64,000 nt of DNA from G965233625 sp965233625 (GTDB taxonomy: Bacteria; Planctomycetota; Planctomycetia; Pirellulales; Pirellulaceae): assembly GCA_965233625.1 (NCBI GenBank), contig OZ247499.1, positions 3,348,001 to 3,412,000 of the forward strand. The letters run 5' to 3'. Made by a program: the position numbers and the translations under genes. The notes beneath the pieces were generated by a model that had not been told where the DNA came from, searched no databases, and saw only the letters and a list, made by a program, of their open reading frames with translations. Numbering within the stretch: position 1 is the stretch's first letter; each line of letters starts with the position of its first letter. Of the stretch, positions 8,398 through 17,387 are shown piece by piece.

Positions 8398-10536
8398 TTA
8401 ATTGGAAGCGGCGCGGCAGATGATCAGAGGAATGTGATACTTGTTGACCCGCAGCCGGAAGTCTTTGGACGGCTGATGGTGTTTGCCATAGACCGTGTAT
8501 TCGACGCCGTCCTGCCGGATCAGCTTCTCCTTCAGCTCGGTCCAGCCGTTGGCCAGAAAGTCTTTAGGCAACCAGCGTTCTTTGTTCCATGTGCCGCGGC
8601 TTCCCTGATCTTTGAAGTGGCCGATGGCGTAGATCATGCCTGGCTCGGTAATCTCAAACTCAACGCGGCCCATGTACTTGTTGTATTTCTGATCGTAGAT
8701 CCGGGCAACGCCGCCGCTTAGCTCCGCGGGAATCTGTTTCCAGTCAAGCGGTTTGGCCGGGTCGCCAATCTCAAGCAGGCGTGACTCAACCTTCGAGATG
8801 GGCCGCAGATCCGCCAGTTTGCTTTCAACGGGCGCTGCAGGCGTATTCCCGCTGTCGCCGGTTGTCTCGCCGGGCAGGTGAAAGAGCAAGTTGTCCGGCA
8901 GCGGCGACAGCGCGTTGCCGCCCGGCGGTATCCATTTCACTCTCACGGAACCACGTGCGGCCACATACCCGACGCTTGTGAAGTGGATATAACCCGCCGG
9001 TAACTGCACCTTGACGATGTTGCCCTCGCCATCGCGGAAACCGCAGATCTTCCGGCCGCCTATCCAAAGCGCGTTGCGGTCGTAAAAGTTGTTGGAATTG
9101 AATTGATACTCGCCGGGCTGGTCGATCTTCAAAAAACCGCTTGCGACGGCGTTGTGCAACTGATCGTATTGCCAGTTTCCAACCGAACCGATCACCTGCG
9201 GAGTTCCTTTTTGTTCAACGAACGCCATATAGTCAGGACCTTTCGAGTTTGACTGATTTGGCAGCGCGGCATACTCCTGCATCACGAGTCCCGGCTTCAG
9301 CGAAGCGGTTTCTGTTGAATCCACCAGGAAGGCCGCCTGGATGCCGCCAGGTTGCGGACCGGCCGGACTCTGCGGAGGACTGATAGAACGCGTGCCCGCT
9401 GGCACAGTAACATCGTAAGTAACGGCGCCCGGATTTCTCCAGTCGCCATCGTCGTCGTTGATCCGCAGAACCAGGTTTCGAATATCGTCCAGCGCGGTGA
9501 ACGTGAAGGGATTGCTTTGTGTGCCTTCAGGACACAGCGCCAGCACGGTTTCCCCGCGGGCGAAATCTACGATTGCCACCCTGCACTTATCGCCGCCACG
9601 ACCGTCTGTCTTGTCAGGCCGGATATCCGCCAGACGCCCCCAGGCCTTCCACTTTCCTGTGACATACTGCAACTGAATAGACTGCCCTTTAGCCAGTGCT
9701 CCAACGGAATAGCCGTCTCGTTTGTTCGCGGGAATATCGACACGGCGGGTCTCTGTCGCTGCTCCCTCCACCGGCGATGGAGGAACGACGGGTTTGGGCT
9801 TGGCGTCTTCCTTCTCACGTTCGAACACGGGAATGCGGTCCGCGGTGGAACGCTCTTCCGCCTTCTTCGAAGAGAACGGGCTGACCGGGGAACCCATCGC
9901 CACGCCCGTTGCGCTTTCGCGTTCGTATGTCATGGCGAATACGGCAGCGACGACAATCACGGCGCCCAGGAACAGAATACCCGTCACCGCGCCGATGATT
10001 AGCATCATGGCTGACGTAAACATCGACTTACGGCGGCGGCGTGGCGCCCCGGTCCAGACCGGCTGGGGTGTGGCCTGCGGCTGGACCGGCTGAGGGTAGA
10101 AGGCGGGCGCGTTGGCGAACGCATCCTGCGTCATCGGCGGGAGCGGATCGAGACTTACAGGCGGATGGGAAGGCACGGTCGCAACGGGCGCTGCGGCGAC
10201 TTGCTGTGGTGCAGTGCGTTGTCGCGGCGCCGGCGCCTGGGCTTTTGATTTAACGGCGACAGCGGTGCGCAATTCGGCGTCGTAAGCTGCCCTCCGCTGC
10301 GGATCGAGCAGCACGATCTTCGCCTTGCTGATTTCGTTAAGCAGCTTCTGACTATGCGTGGCGTGCTTACCGGATTGATGGCTGCGGAGCATCAGCATCC
10401 GCTGGTCGGCGCCCGCTTCAATCACATCCGGGTCATTTTCAAAATTAGAAATCCCCAACAGCCGGTAATGGTTCGCCGGCTGATCGGCGGGAGAGATACC
10501 GAGCCATTTATGGTAAGGATCGAAACTGCTCGACAT
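8398..10536 (-). CDS. J-like N-terminus, single TM, PA14-like C-terminal protein
   Basis: This 712-residue protein opens with a degenerate J-like module seen in many planctomycete proteins (residues about 5-90: DPYHKWLGISPADQPANHYRLLGI, QKLLNEISKAKIVLLDPQRRAAYD); the HPD tripeptide of a true J domain is absent. A Pro/Gln-rich linker leads to one membrane helix around residues 175-200 (MLIIGAVTGILFLGAVIVVAAVFAM). The outer part contains beta-rich domains. About residues 420-560 look PA14-like (GEYQFNSNNFYDRNALWIGGRKI), which in other proteins bind carbohydrate. This suggests an inner-membrane sensor or wall-binding protein. Function is unknown and no kinase domain follows, although the same N-terminal module often precedes one. 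Confidence 0.7.
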   Translation of the reverse strand: MSSSFDPYHKWLGISPADQPANHYRLLGISNFENDPDVIEAGADQRMLMLRSHQSGKHATHSQKLLNEISKAKIVLLDPQRRAAYDAELRTAVAVKSKAQAPAPRQRTAPQQVAAAPVATVPSHPPVSLDPLPPMTQDAFANAPAFYPQPVQPQATPQPVWTGAPRRRRKSMFTSAMMLIIGAVTGILFLGAVIVVAAVFAMTYERESATGVAMGSPVSPFSSKKAEERSTADRIPVFEREKEDAKPKPVVPPSPVEGAATETRRVDIPANKRDGYSVGALAKGQSIQLQYVTGKWKAWGRLADIRPDKTDGRGGDKCRVAIVDFARGETVLALCPEGTQSNPFTFTALDDIRNLVLRINDDDGDWRNPGAVTYDVTVPAGTRSISPPQSPAGPQPGGIQAAFLVDSTETASLKPGLVMQEYAALPNQSNSKGPDYMAFVEQKGTPQVIGSVGNWQYDQLHNAVASGFLKIDQPGEYQFNSNNFYDRNALWIGGRKICGFRDGEGNIVKVQLPAGYIHFTSVGYVAARGSVRVKWIPPGGNALSPLPDNLLFHLPGETTGDSGNTPAAPVESKLADLRPISKVESRLLEIGDPAKPLDWKQIPAELSGGVARIYDQKYNKYMGRVEFEITEPGMIYAIGHFKDQGSRGTWNKERWLPKDFLANGWTELKEKLIRQDGVEYTVYGKHHQPSKDFRLRVNKYHIPLIICRAASN

Positions 10537-10650
10537 GGGAAAGATCTCCAGGGAAGGGGCACCTTAGTGTAACCGGTTTATTGCCTTCAAAAAAACGGGC
10601 GAAATACGTCGCGTAATCAACAGGCCTTAACCATCAGGGCCGCCCCTATG

Positions 10651-10681
10651 AAAAAACGCCAGCGTCGTGAAACGCTGGCGT
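10651..10681 (-). terminator. Rho-independent terminator of the alpha-2-macroglobulin gene
   Basis: A 9-bp stem, ACGCCAGCG at 10656-10664 with CGCTGGCGT at 10673-10681, has an 8-nt loop. It is preceded on the plus strand by a run of A (10651-10656), which gives the U tract on the minus strand. It lies about 40 bases beyond the stop of the gene ending at 10722. Confidence 0.9.
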
Positions 10682-10721
10682 GTGAAGGAACGGGTTTTCG
10701 AGCCTCTGGACAACGCGACTG

Positions 10722-13700
10722 CTACCGGGCGGTGATCTCGGCGGTCAGGGCGGGGGTCCAGTGTTTGTGCTCGTCGGTGTAGTACAGGTACGCGCGGCTG
10801 GCCGGGGCGGTGTACTGGCCGGGAATAGCGGCGACCAGGCTCAGCGGGAAGCTGGTGCGTTCCTCTTTCGCCAGGGTCCGCCAGTACAGCACGACTTCGC
10901 GGCCGAGCACTTCGTACGCGGCGATCTTGCCCGCCTTAACCAGTTCTTTGAGCTGATCGTGACGCACTTCCAGACCGCCGGGGATGCCGACGATGGCCGT
11001 CGGCGTAGGCAGGTCTTCGTTGGTGCGGTTGACGACGGTCACCATCGCTTCGGTGGCGCCGCCTTCGACCAGCTTGGTCTCTGTCAGCTTGACCTGCATG
11101 TGCAGTTTGCAAGCTTCCGAAGTTACCGGCTGTTCGCGGTGGTAATCGACGGCGATGCTATAAGGCATCTGCGAACCGCCGGTCATCTGCACCTGCACCT
11201 TGTGCGAACCCGGTGACAGAAGTGTGTCAATCGCAGGCAGCTCGATCGCGCCTTTGGTGTCTGCCGTGAAGGCGACGGGTTTGCCGACAGGTTCGCCATC
11301 GACCAGCAGTTGTAGTGTGCCCGGCGCCTTCGGTTTCGCGCGGCTGGCGTCGTATGCGACGATGGCGCGAAGGGCCAGGACGGTCGATTGCGTGCTGCCG
11401 AAGCGGCCCGCCTTGCAGGTTTCGGCCAGGAACTGGATCGACTTCTCGACGTTCGCCGCATAGGAAGGATTGTTCAGCCAGGCCGATACGGCCAGCGCTG
11501 TCGTTTCCACCTTCAGCGCGTCGCCACCACTGCCCACGACCGACACCGTGGCGCCGGAGAGCGAACCATCTTCCTGCTGCTTGCCGGCGAGTTTATCCAG
11601 CATGTGGTTCTCGCCGTCTTTATCGCCGGCGCGGCCCAGCACGTTGGCGGCCAGGGCCATCACGTACGTGTTCTGGGTCTTCTCCGCGGTGTCGCGGACC
11701 CACTTCACTTCGCGGCTCATATCAGCATCGACGCCGGCTTCCAGCAGCGCCCAGGTGTCGTAGGTGTACTGCACCTCCGGCTCGGCCAGCCACGTGTGCA
11801 GCGTATGCGTCTGCCGCTTGTAGCCGCCCTTACCGTCCCGCTGGCTGAGCAGCCACTTACGGGTGCGGTCGAGCATCGCAGTGTCAACATGTGACACCTT
11901 CGCCATGTCGGTGAACTCCAGCAGACCGTAGGCCGTCAGGGCGTCGTGGCCGGGATCGGCGCCGAACCACTCGAAGCCGCCACTTTTGCATTCGAAGCCA
12001 ATCAGGCGGTTATAGCCCTTGTCCAGCAGCGCCGCGCTGCGCTCGATCATCGCCGGATCGACCCCCTGATGCGACTTGAAGTACTGCTGCGCCATGACCA
12101 GCGGATAGGTCGAAGAGCTGGTCTGTTCAAAGCAGCCGTACGGTTCGCGGATAAGCCGCGCGAGAGCTTCGTTCATGCTGGCCAGCGGGGTCGGATACAC
12201 CACCACCCGCGACTTCATGCTGCCGGCGACGTAATCTTCAGGGACGATAATCTCCTGCGTCACCAGATCACCGGGCGAGATCAGCCCGCCGCGACCGTCT
12301 TCGATCGGGAAGCCACGCGGCACGACGGTGACAGACCGTGTCACACTGTCTGCATAAGGCCCTGCCGAACCGCGGAGCGTCAACGCTGCCGGTCCGTTGT
12401 GTGGCTGCGCCGTGAGGCGAACCAGCTTGCGGCCCCGCTCACCGGCGGCCAGAGCGACCGGCAGCTGACCTGTCGCCAGTTGAAACTCCGATCCAGCCGT
12501 CACGGTCAACTGACCGCCTGCCAGCGCGGCATCCGTCGCATTGACCACCGCCACAGGCAGATCCACCTGATCGCCCGCGGTGACTTCCAGCGGCAGCTTC
12601 GGCTCCAGGTAGAACGGCTCGACCGATTCAATCTTCACACTCCCAGCGCCCAATGCCCCGGCTGCGGAAAACGCATCGGCCTGCACCTTGAAGCTGGTGA
12701 CCGAATCATTCAGACCGAACTCCACGGTCGCTTCGCCCTTCGCATCGGTCTTCAGACCAGCATGCCAGAACAGCGTCTCCGTAAAGTCCACCCGCTCCCC
12801 AGCCTGCCGCCCCGCACGCACCTCATGCGCATAAATACGCACCGCCACAAAATCATCACGCCGCACTTGAGCAACTTGATTTCCTGCAATCCTCCGCCGG
12901 TTGGCCCGGTCCTGAAATTCAGCGAGCTTCTTCCTCAATTGCCGCTGCTCTTTTTCCAAAGGCGGCAGCGGCTTGGCAGGCCGAGCGGCGCCGAATGCGG
13001 CTGGTTCCGGGGCTGGCTCTCTGGCAACCGGCGCCGGCTGCGCGGCGATTGCCGCGGGTTCGTTCTTAGGCGCCAGTGGAGCGTCTGCCGGTTTATTTTC
13101 TGCGACCGGCGCTGCTTCCTTTGCGAGTTCCACTTCACCGTCAACGTCTCGATCCACTACGGCAGCGGCTTTGTCCTGTGCGGCGAACTCCAGCTCTTCG
13201 ACAATGCCATCGAGCATCAGCAGTTCGCGGCGTTCGGACACAGACTGCATCCGCAGTGCTAACGCCCGCCGTGCACCGTCGCCGTGTCTGCCGAGAAAGT
13301 CCGCCATATTCACGTAAGCAAATTTCCGCCAGCCCTGCACGCCCAACAGTAAGTCCAGCGCGACGGGCGCCTCTGGATTCTGCCGGTCTAGATACACGTG
13401 GGCATCAGCCAGATTGCGGACTTCGCCTTCCAGCAGCAGCATCACGGGCAAGCTTGGCGCCTGCTCGCGGCGGTCAACCATTTCAAGCACGCTATCATCG
13501 GTGACATTCAGACCGACCATGGCGCTGACGGGCTTGCCTTTTTCATCCACCGTGCGGATCTTCAAGCTGGCCGTAGAGCCAGGCGTGTACTGCTGGGACG
13601 AAGGCTCGATGCTAATGCGCACCTGCGACGCAGACTCGCGGAAGATAAGCCGTTCAGCCAGTGGCTTTTTGCCCGTGCTGTCCCAGAGCGTTGCGATGAG

Positions 13701-14966
13701 CACACCACTGGAAGCATCTGCGGGCGAAAGAGACACCGTGGCTGCTTCTTTTGTAAGATCCACGGTGGCCTTGGCGATCTGATTCTCACGCTGCGAGAGC
13801 GTGACGACCCCCGACTTCATCCCCTGGGCGGCGACTTGCAACTGGATAGGTGCGTCAGCCGGATAAACATCGGCAGTGCTACGCAACAGACCGCCTTCTT
13901 TCAACACCTCTGGAAGCGGGTACTGCGTCTTAATGCCTGCAGGCTGTGTGATTTTTAAGAAGTATTTTTCGCCGGCAGCGGGCGTGAAGACAAACCGGCC
14001 GCGTCCTTCGTGCTCGCTGCGGAAAGTGGCGACGCTTTTGCCTTCCTGATCCACAACATCGCCTGCCAGATCGGCGGGTTTCGCTGCAGGAGTGAAAGCC
14101 TCGAAGTAGACGCGATTCTCAAGCCCGGCGATAAGTTCGCCGCCTTCGGGATACATCGAAAGATCGACGGTTTGCAGAAGAATGGGCAACGTCTTCGATG
14201 CGGTTTCGACGACACCGCCATCTTCAATCACCAGCGATAGTACGCCCTCGCCCCGCGCAATCTGATCAGGCAGCGGGAACTTCGCCACGCAACGGCCCTG
14301 CTCATCCACCGTCGTGCGTCCACGGTGCACCTCGGCGCCATCGACGCGGGCAATAACCGTTACGGCTGCGCCGGCGGGAACGCCGCCTTCCGCGCGGGTG
14401 GTTTCCAGCGTGGCGGTTACTTCATCGCCGGGGCCGTATCCATCGCGGAGGAATTTGATCTGACTGCGTAGTCGCGGAGCGCGGTACACGCGGATATCGA
14501 ACGTGCGTTCCGCTGGTGCATAGCCTTCGGGCGTTGTGCACTTCAACGTGTACTGGCCTCCGGGCGTGGACTTCGGGATTTCCCAGGAGAGGCCGGCAGC
14601 AGAACCAACCGTCACACCCTGGCCGCCTGCAACCACGTCGCCCTTGGGCCCAGTGACAGTCATCGATACGCCCGTCTGCTTGTCTTCTGGCAAAGGCTTG
14701 CGGGTGGCGTGGTGCAGGATAACGGCCCGCATCCGCAGGGTTTCGCCGGGCTTATACATCGGCTTATCGGTGCTGACCGCCAGGATGTAGCGGTCGGCGC
14801 CGCCAAGTTGTTTGAGAAGCCCGGCTTTGTCTGGTCCGGCTACTGGGGGCGCTTCGCGCGGACTATCCCCCGGATCACCGGCATGGACAGCCTGCCAGAC
14901 GACAATCGCCGTAAGCATACAGCCTGCCGCGACAACAGCAGCAAATTTTTGGCGGGAACGCAACAT
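10722..14966 (-). CDS. Bacterial alpha-2-macroglobulin family protein with thioester motif
   Basis: The 1414-residue protein has an N-terminal signal sequence (about residues 8-29; the VAAGC string is only a weak lipobox). MG-type beta domains follow, with YILAVSTDKPMYKPGETLRMR as the typical macroglobulin start. The bait and thioester region has CFEQ, Cys945 being the thioester cysteine (EPYGCFEQTSSST), followed by the alpha-helical TED domain (AYGLLEFTDMAK, TQSTVLALRAIVAYDA) and a receptor-like beta domain at the end. Bacterial homologues are periplasmic protease traps, usually encoded beside the peptidoglycan synthase PBP1C; no such partner is present here. An Ala/Pro/Glu-rich insert and coiled stretch at residues about 600-690 is unusual and may be the bait. 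It is transcribed alone and ends in a strong terminator. Confidence 0.92.
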   Translation of the reverse strand: MLRSRQKFAAVVAAGCMLTAIVVWQAVHAGDPGDSPREAPPVAGPDKAGLLKQLGGADRYILAVSTDKPMYKPGETLRMRAVILHHATRKPLPEDKQTGVSMTVTGPKGDVVAGGQGVTVGSAAGLSWEIPKSTPGGQYTLKCTTPEGYAPAERTFDIRVYRAPRLRSQIKFLRDGYGPGDEVTATLETTRAEGGVPAGAAVTVIARVDGAEVHRGRTTVDEQGRCVAKFPLPDQIARGEGVLSLVIEDGGVVETASKTLPILLQTVDLSMYPEGGELIAGLENRVYFEAFTPAAKPADLAGDVVDQEGKSVATFRSEHEGRGRFVFTPAAGEKYFLKITQPAGIKTQYPLPEVLKEGGLLRSTADVYPADAPIQLQVAAQGMKSGVVTLSQRENQIAKATVDLTKEAATVSLSPADASSGVLIATLWDSTGKKPLAERLIFRESASQVRISIEPSSQQYTPGSTASLKIRTVDEKGKPVSAMVGLNVTDDSVLEMVDRREQAPSLPVMLLLEGEVRNLADAHVYLDRQNPEAPVALDLLLGVQGWRKFAYVNMADFLGRHGDGARRALALRMQSVSERRELLMLDGIVEELEFAAQDKAAAVVDRDVDGEVELAKEAAPVAENKPADAPLAPKNEPAAIAAQPAPVAREPAPEPAAFGAARPAKPLPPLEKEQRQLRKKLAEFQDRANRRRIAGNQVAQVRRDDFVAVRIYAHEVRAGRQAGERVDFTETLFWHAGLKTDAKGEATVEFGLNDSVTSFKVQADAFSAAGALGAGSVKIESVEPFYLEPKLPLEVTAGDQVDLPVAVVNATDAALAGGQLTVTAGSEFQLATGQLPVALAAGERGRKLVRLTAQPHNGPAALTLRGSAGPYADSVTRSVTVVPRGFPIEDGRGGLISPGDLVTQEIIVPEDYVAGSMKSRVVVYPTPLASMNEALARLIREPYGCFEQTSSSTYPLVMAQQYFKSHQGVDPAMIERSAALLDKGYNRLIGFECKSGGFEWFGADPGHDALTAYGLLEFTDMAKVSHVDTAMLDRTRKWLLSQRDGKGGYKRQTHTLHTWLAEPEVQYTYDTWALLEAGVDADMSREVKWVRDTAEKTQNTYVMALAANVLGRAGDKDGENHMLDKLAGKQQEDGSLSGATVSVVGSGGDALKVETTALAVSAWLNNPSYAANVEKSIQFLAETCKAGRFGSTQSTVLALRAIVAYDASRAKPKAPGTLQLLVDGEPVGKPVAFTADTKGAIELPAIDTLLSPGSHKVQVQMTGGSQMPYSIAVDYHREQPVTSEACKLHMQVKLTETKLVEGGATEAMVTVVNRTNEDLPTPTAIVGIPGGLEVRHDQLKELVKAGKIAAYEVLGREVVLYWRTLAKEERTSFPLSLVAAIPGQYTAPASRAYLYYTDEHKHWTPALTAEITAR

Positions 14967-15066
14967 CTTAAACCACTCCTAAGCAAGAACCGGGCAGCAC
15001 CTTACGTAAGGCCTGGTTGTTAAGACGCGGCCTGTTGCGAAGTAGTTCCCACTATATTTACTGCGT

Positions 15067-15094
15067 TTGACACCGGCCGACCGTGACCTACGTT
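15067..15094 (+). promoter_or_regulatory. Possible promoter of the PilZ gene
   Basis: TTGACA at 15067-15072 matches the -35 consensus, and TACGTT at 15089-15094 is a poor -10 with a 16-base spacer. It lies 45 bases before the PilZ start in the gap to the divergent macroglobulin gene. Confidence 0.3.
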
Positions 15095-15138
15095 TCTAGC
15101 GGAGTATGGGCAAACTCACCTGGCCATAGGAAAAGCAA

Positions 15139-15558
15139 ATGGCAATCATCGACAATGGGGTAGGCAGCGCACTGGCGCTACTGGACGCGATGGAGTCGCT
15201 CCTGATCGAAGCAAAGGCGGACGAGGGCAACCGCTGCAAACTGCGGATGCCCTATTTTAAGCCCGTTATCATCGAAGTGGGCGGAGACAGCCCCATCCGC
15301 ATGACCGGATTCTCCCGCGATCTATCCGTCATGGGCGTCGGCCTGCTGCACGATATCGAACTGCCGCCCGGCGAGGTCATATTGACCTTTAACGTGGCGG
15401 GCGAAGGCGATATCCGTCTGCTAACCAATATTCACTGGTGCAAGAGCGTGGGACAGGGCTGGTACATCAGCGGTGGAGAATTCCGCGGCGTGATGGCTAA
15501 ATCGTTTCAATATGTAGACCCCGGCGCCGCCTCTCCTTCCGGCGGGCATTGTCAATAA
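15139..15558 (+). CDS. PilZ domain protein
   Basis: This 139-residue protein has a PilZ-type core (residues about 30-125) with FSRDLSVMGVGLLHDI, matching the DxSxxG half of the c-di-GMP motif. The preceding RxxxR half is not evident, as the segment CKLRMPYFKPVII holds a single Arg, so nucleotide binding is uncertain. A ribosome site AGGA sits seven bases before ATG at 15139. The gene overlaps the 3' end of the convergent PH-domain gene by 62 bases. It is probably a soluble effector of a c-di-GMP-controlled process, but no partner is apparent. Confidence 0.75.
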   Translation: MAIIDNGVGSALALLDAMESLLIEAKADEGNRCKLRMPYFKPVIIEVGGDSPIRMTGFSRDLSVMGVGLLHDIELPPGEVILTFNVAGEGDIRLLTNIHWCKSVGQGWYISGGEFRGVMAKSFQYVDPGAASPSGGHCQ

Positions 15559-16186
15559 GGTCGGAGATCTGCTCCACCTGACTGATACCGATAAGCCAAA
15601 GCTCTGGATGTGATTCGTCACTGGACGTTATCAAGATAGAGCCGACGCCCGCCATACGTTCGATAAAGCCTTGCTTGAACGAAACGTCGTCGACGTCCAG
15701 CAGTTCAATGCGATAGGTCTGGCGGCTTAAGATGCCGACGCGGTGGATCAGCCGCTGGTCCGTCAGTTCGTACTGGACGGACCATTTGCGGTAGAACATC
15801 AGGCCGAATAGGTAAAGCCACATAATCACGATGGCGCCGCCCGTTATCGCCCAGATAAACGGCGCGAACGCAACTAGCGGCGTCACGTGCAACGCTCCGG
15901 CGCCGGCGCAAAGGACAACGGTGCCCAGGATGGCCAGGATCCATGTGCCCAGCATGCTCTTGCCGGAATAGGCGCCTTCCCACAGCGTTTTCTCACGGTC
16001 GACTTCTTCGGCACGGTCCTCGCGCGAAACATCGTCGCGAAGCTGTGTAGCGGGCGGCTTGATGTTTGCCGGTGGGCTGGACGCTGGATCGCCGGAAACG
16101 GGATCGCCTCCGACGGTTTTGCTTCCACACTGGTTGCAGAATTGCGACCCCTCGGGGAGGGTCGTCTGGCAGTTAGGGCATTTCAT
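15497..16186 (-). CDS. Zinc-ribbon and bacterial PH domain membrane protein
   Basis: This 229-residue protein starts with a zinc ribbon (MKCPNCQTTLPEG, FCNQCGSK: C3, C6, C17, C20) and a low-complexity linker. Two membrane helices follow (about residues 78-100 and 103-128). The C-terminal domain is bPH2/DUF304-like (YELTDQRLIHRVGILSRQTYRIELLDVDDV). Such proteins are common and their role is unknown; the PH-like fold probably faces the cytoplasm. The last 62 bases overlap the end of the convergent PilZ gene. Confidence 0.8.
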   Translation of the reverse strand: MKCPNCQTTLPEGSQFCNQCGSKTVGGDPVSGDPASSPPANIKPPATQLRDDVSREDRAEEVDREKTLWEGAYSGKSMLGTWILAILGTVVLCAGAGALHVTPLVAFAPFIWAITGGAIVIMWLYLFGLMFYRKWSVQYELTDQRLIHRVGILSRQTYRIELLDVDDVSFKQGFIERMAGVGSILITSSDESHPELWLIGISQVEQISDLIDNARRKERRRRGLHIETI

Positions 16187-16251
16187 AATATATCTTTAAA
16201 CCGGTTAATTTCGGGATAGAACCAGCCGGTAATATATCACTTTTCTGCGTG

Positions 16252-17172
16252 TCAGTCGTTGCGGTCGCTGGATGAAGGCGCCGGCAGATGGAAGGGCAGG
16301 CGGCGTTTTAGTATCTCAAAACGGAAGCGTTCGCCCGTGAACGGTTCGCCATCCACATTAACCTGAAAACCGCTGGGCACTTCCACTTCCAGCCACGGAA
16401 GCTGCCGGTAGATAACATGCTCGCGTTTGACCGTCTGTTGATCTTCCATCAATTCCTGCAGCACAGAGAGCATCAGGTTGGGCGGGTGATCCGGAATCAG
16501 CATGATGTCTAGCAGACCATCGTCAAGCTTCGCCTGCGGACCTACCTGAAAACCACCGCCAGCCTGCGTGCCGTTGGCAGCCGTCAGCGCAATCACGTCG
16601 CCCGTCCAGTCGAAATCCGGGCCGTGCAGCTTGACCCGTCGCGGTGCGATGGTGCCGGCCGATGCGACGCCTGTAATGAAGTACGCCAGTCCGCCGAGCA
16701 GCCGTTTACTTTCCTCAGACGTCACTGCCGTAATCTCGGCGCCGACGCCGCCGCTGGCGACGTTAATAAACGCGCGTCCTTCCACGCTACCGATATCAAT
16801 CGGCTGCGGTTGCGTATGCAGCGCGACGTCCATCGCCTTGAACACATCACCGGTGGGAACCCCCGCGCCAGTCGCAAAATCGTTGGCCGTGCCCAGGGGC
16901 AGCACTGCTAAGGCGCAGCCTTTGGGCGCTTTGAGCAGCCCGGCGACCACTTCGTTCAGCGTGCCGTCGCCACCACCGGCAATCACCGTATCGTACCCCT
17001 GCGACGCAGCCTCACAGGCGAAGTGAGATGCGTGATCGCTTTCCCAGGTAACGCGTACATCGATGTCGGCGCCGGCGGCACGGCCCGCCAGAACGGCGCT
17101 GCGCACCTGCTGATCGCGGTTGACGTTCAACTGCGACTTTCCGTTCAGCACCAGGCGAATCCGCTTAGACAT
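16252..17172 (-). CDS. Diacylglycerol/lipid kinase family protein (YegS/DgkB-like)
   Basis: This 306-residue protein has the DAGK catalytic motif GGGDGTLNEVVAGL near residues 68-82 and the following PLGTANDFATGAGVP. It fits lipid kinases that phosphorylate diacylglycerol, phosphatidylglycerol or sphingoid lipids with ATP on the cytoplasmic face of the membrane. The C-terminal VNVDGEPFTGERFRFEIL matches the family's second domain. The frame can start upstream with GTG at 17208, but ATG at 17172 (MSKRIRLVLNG) aligns with the usual start of the family and is preferred. It stands alone on this strand. Confidence 0.9.
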   Translation of the reverse strand: MSKRIRLVLNGKSQLNVNRDQQVRSAVLAGRAAGADIDVRVTWESDHASHFACEAASQGYDTVIAGGGDGTLNEVVAGLLKAPKGCALAVLPLGTANDFATGAGVPTGDVFKAMDVALHTQPQPIDIGSVEGRAFINVASGGVGAEITAVTSEESKRLLGGLAYFITGVASAGTIAPRRVKLHGPDFDWTGDVIALTAANGTQAGGGFQVGPQAKLDDGLLDIMLIPDHPPNLMLSVLQELMEDQQTVKREHVIYRQLPWLEVEVPSGFQVNVDGEPFTGERFRFEILKRRLPFHLPAPSSSDRND

Positions 17173-17387
17173 ATTTTCTGCTTCAGTACCAAAGGCGGGG
17201 GAAATCACGTCTACCGGCAGAGATCAGCAAGCGGTAGAGACCAGCAGATAACCTTATCCGCAAAACCGGCGCCACTGGTATAAACGGCGTGGATGTTAGT
17301 TTGGTGAATGCTGACAGGCTAGGGGGTCGAAGTAGAAGTTAAGCAAATGGATTGCACCCTTATTCTAACGAGACACCCGTTAGCATT

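Noticed and set aside
11946..13262. A 438-codon plus-strand frame opposite the alpha-2-macroglobulin gene
   Set aside because: It is rich in Arg, His and Cys with no domain-like pattern, as expected from the reverse of a GC-biased gene. The minus-strand protein has the thioester motif and full family layout.
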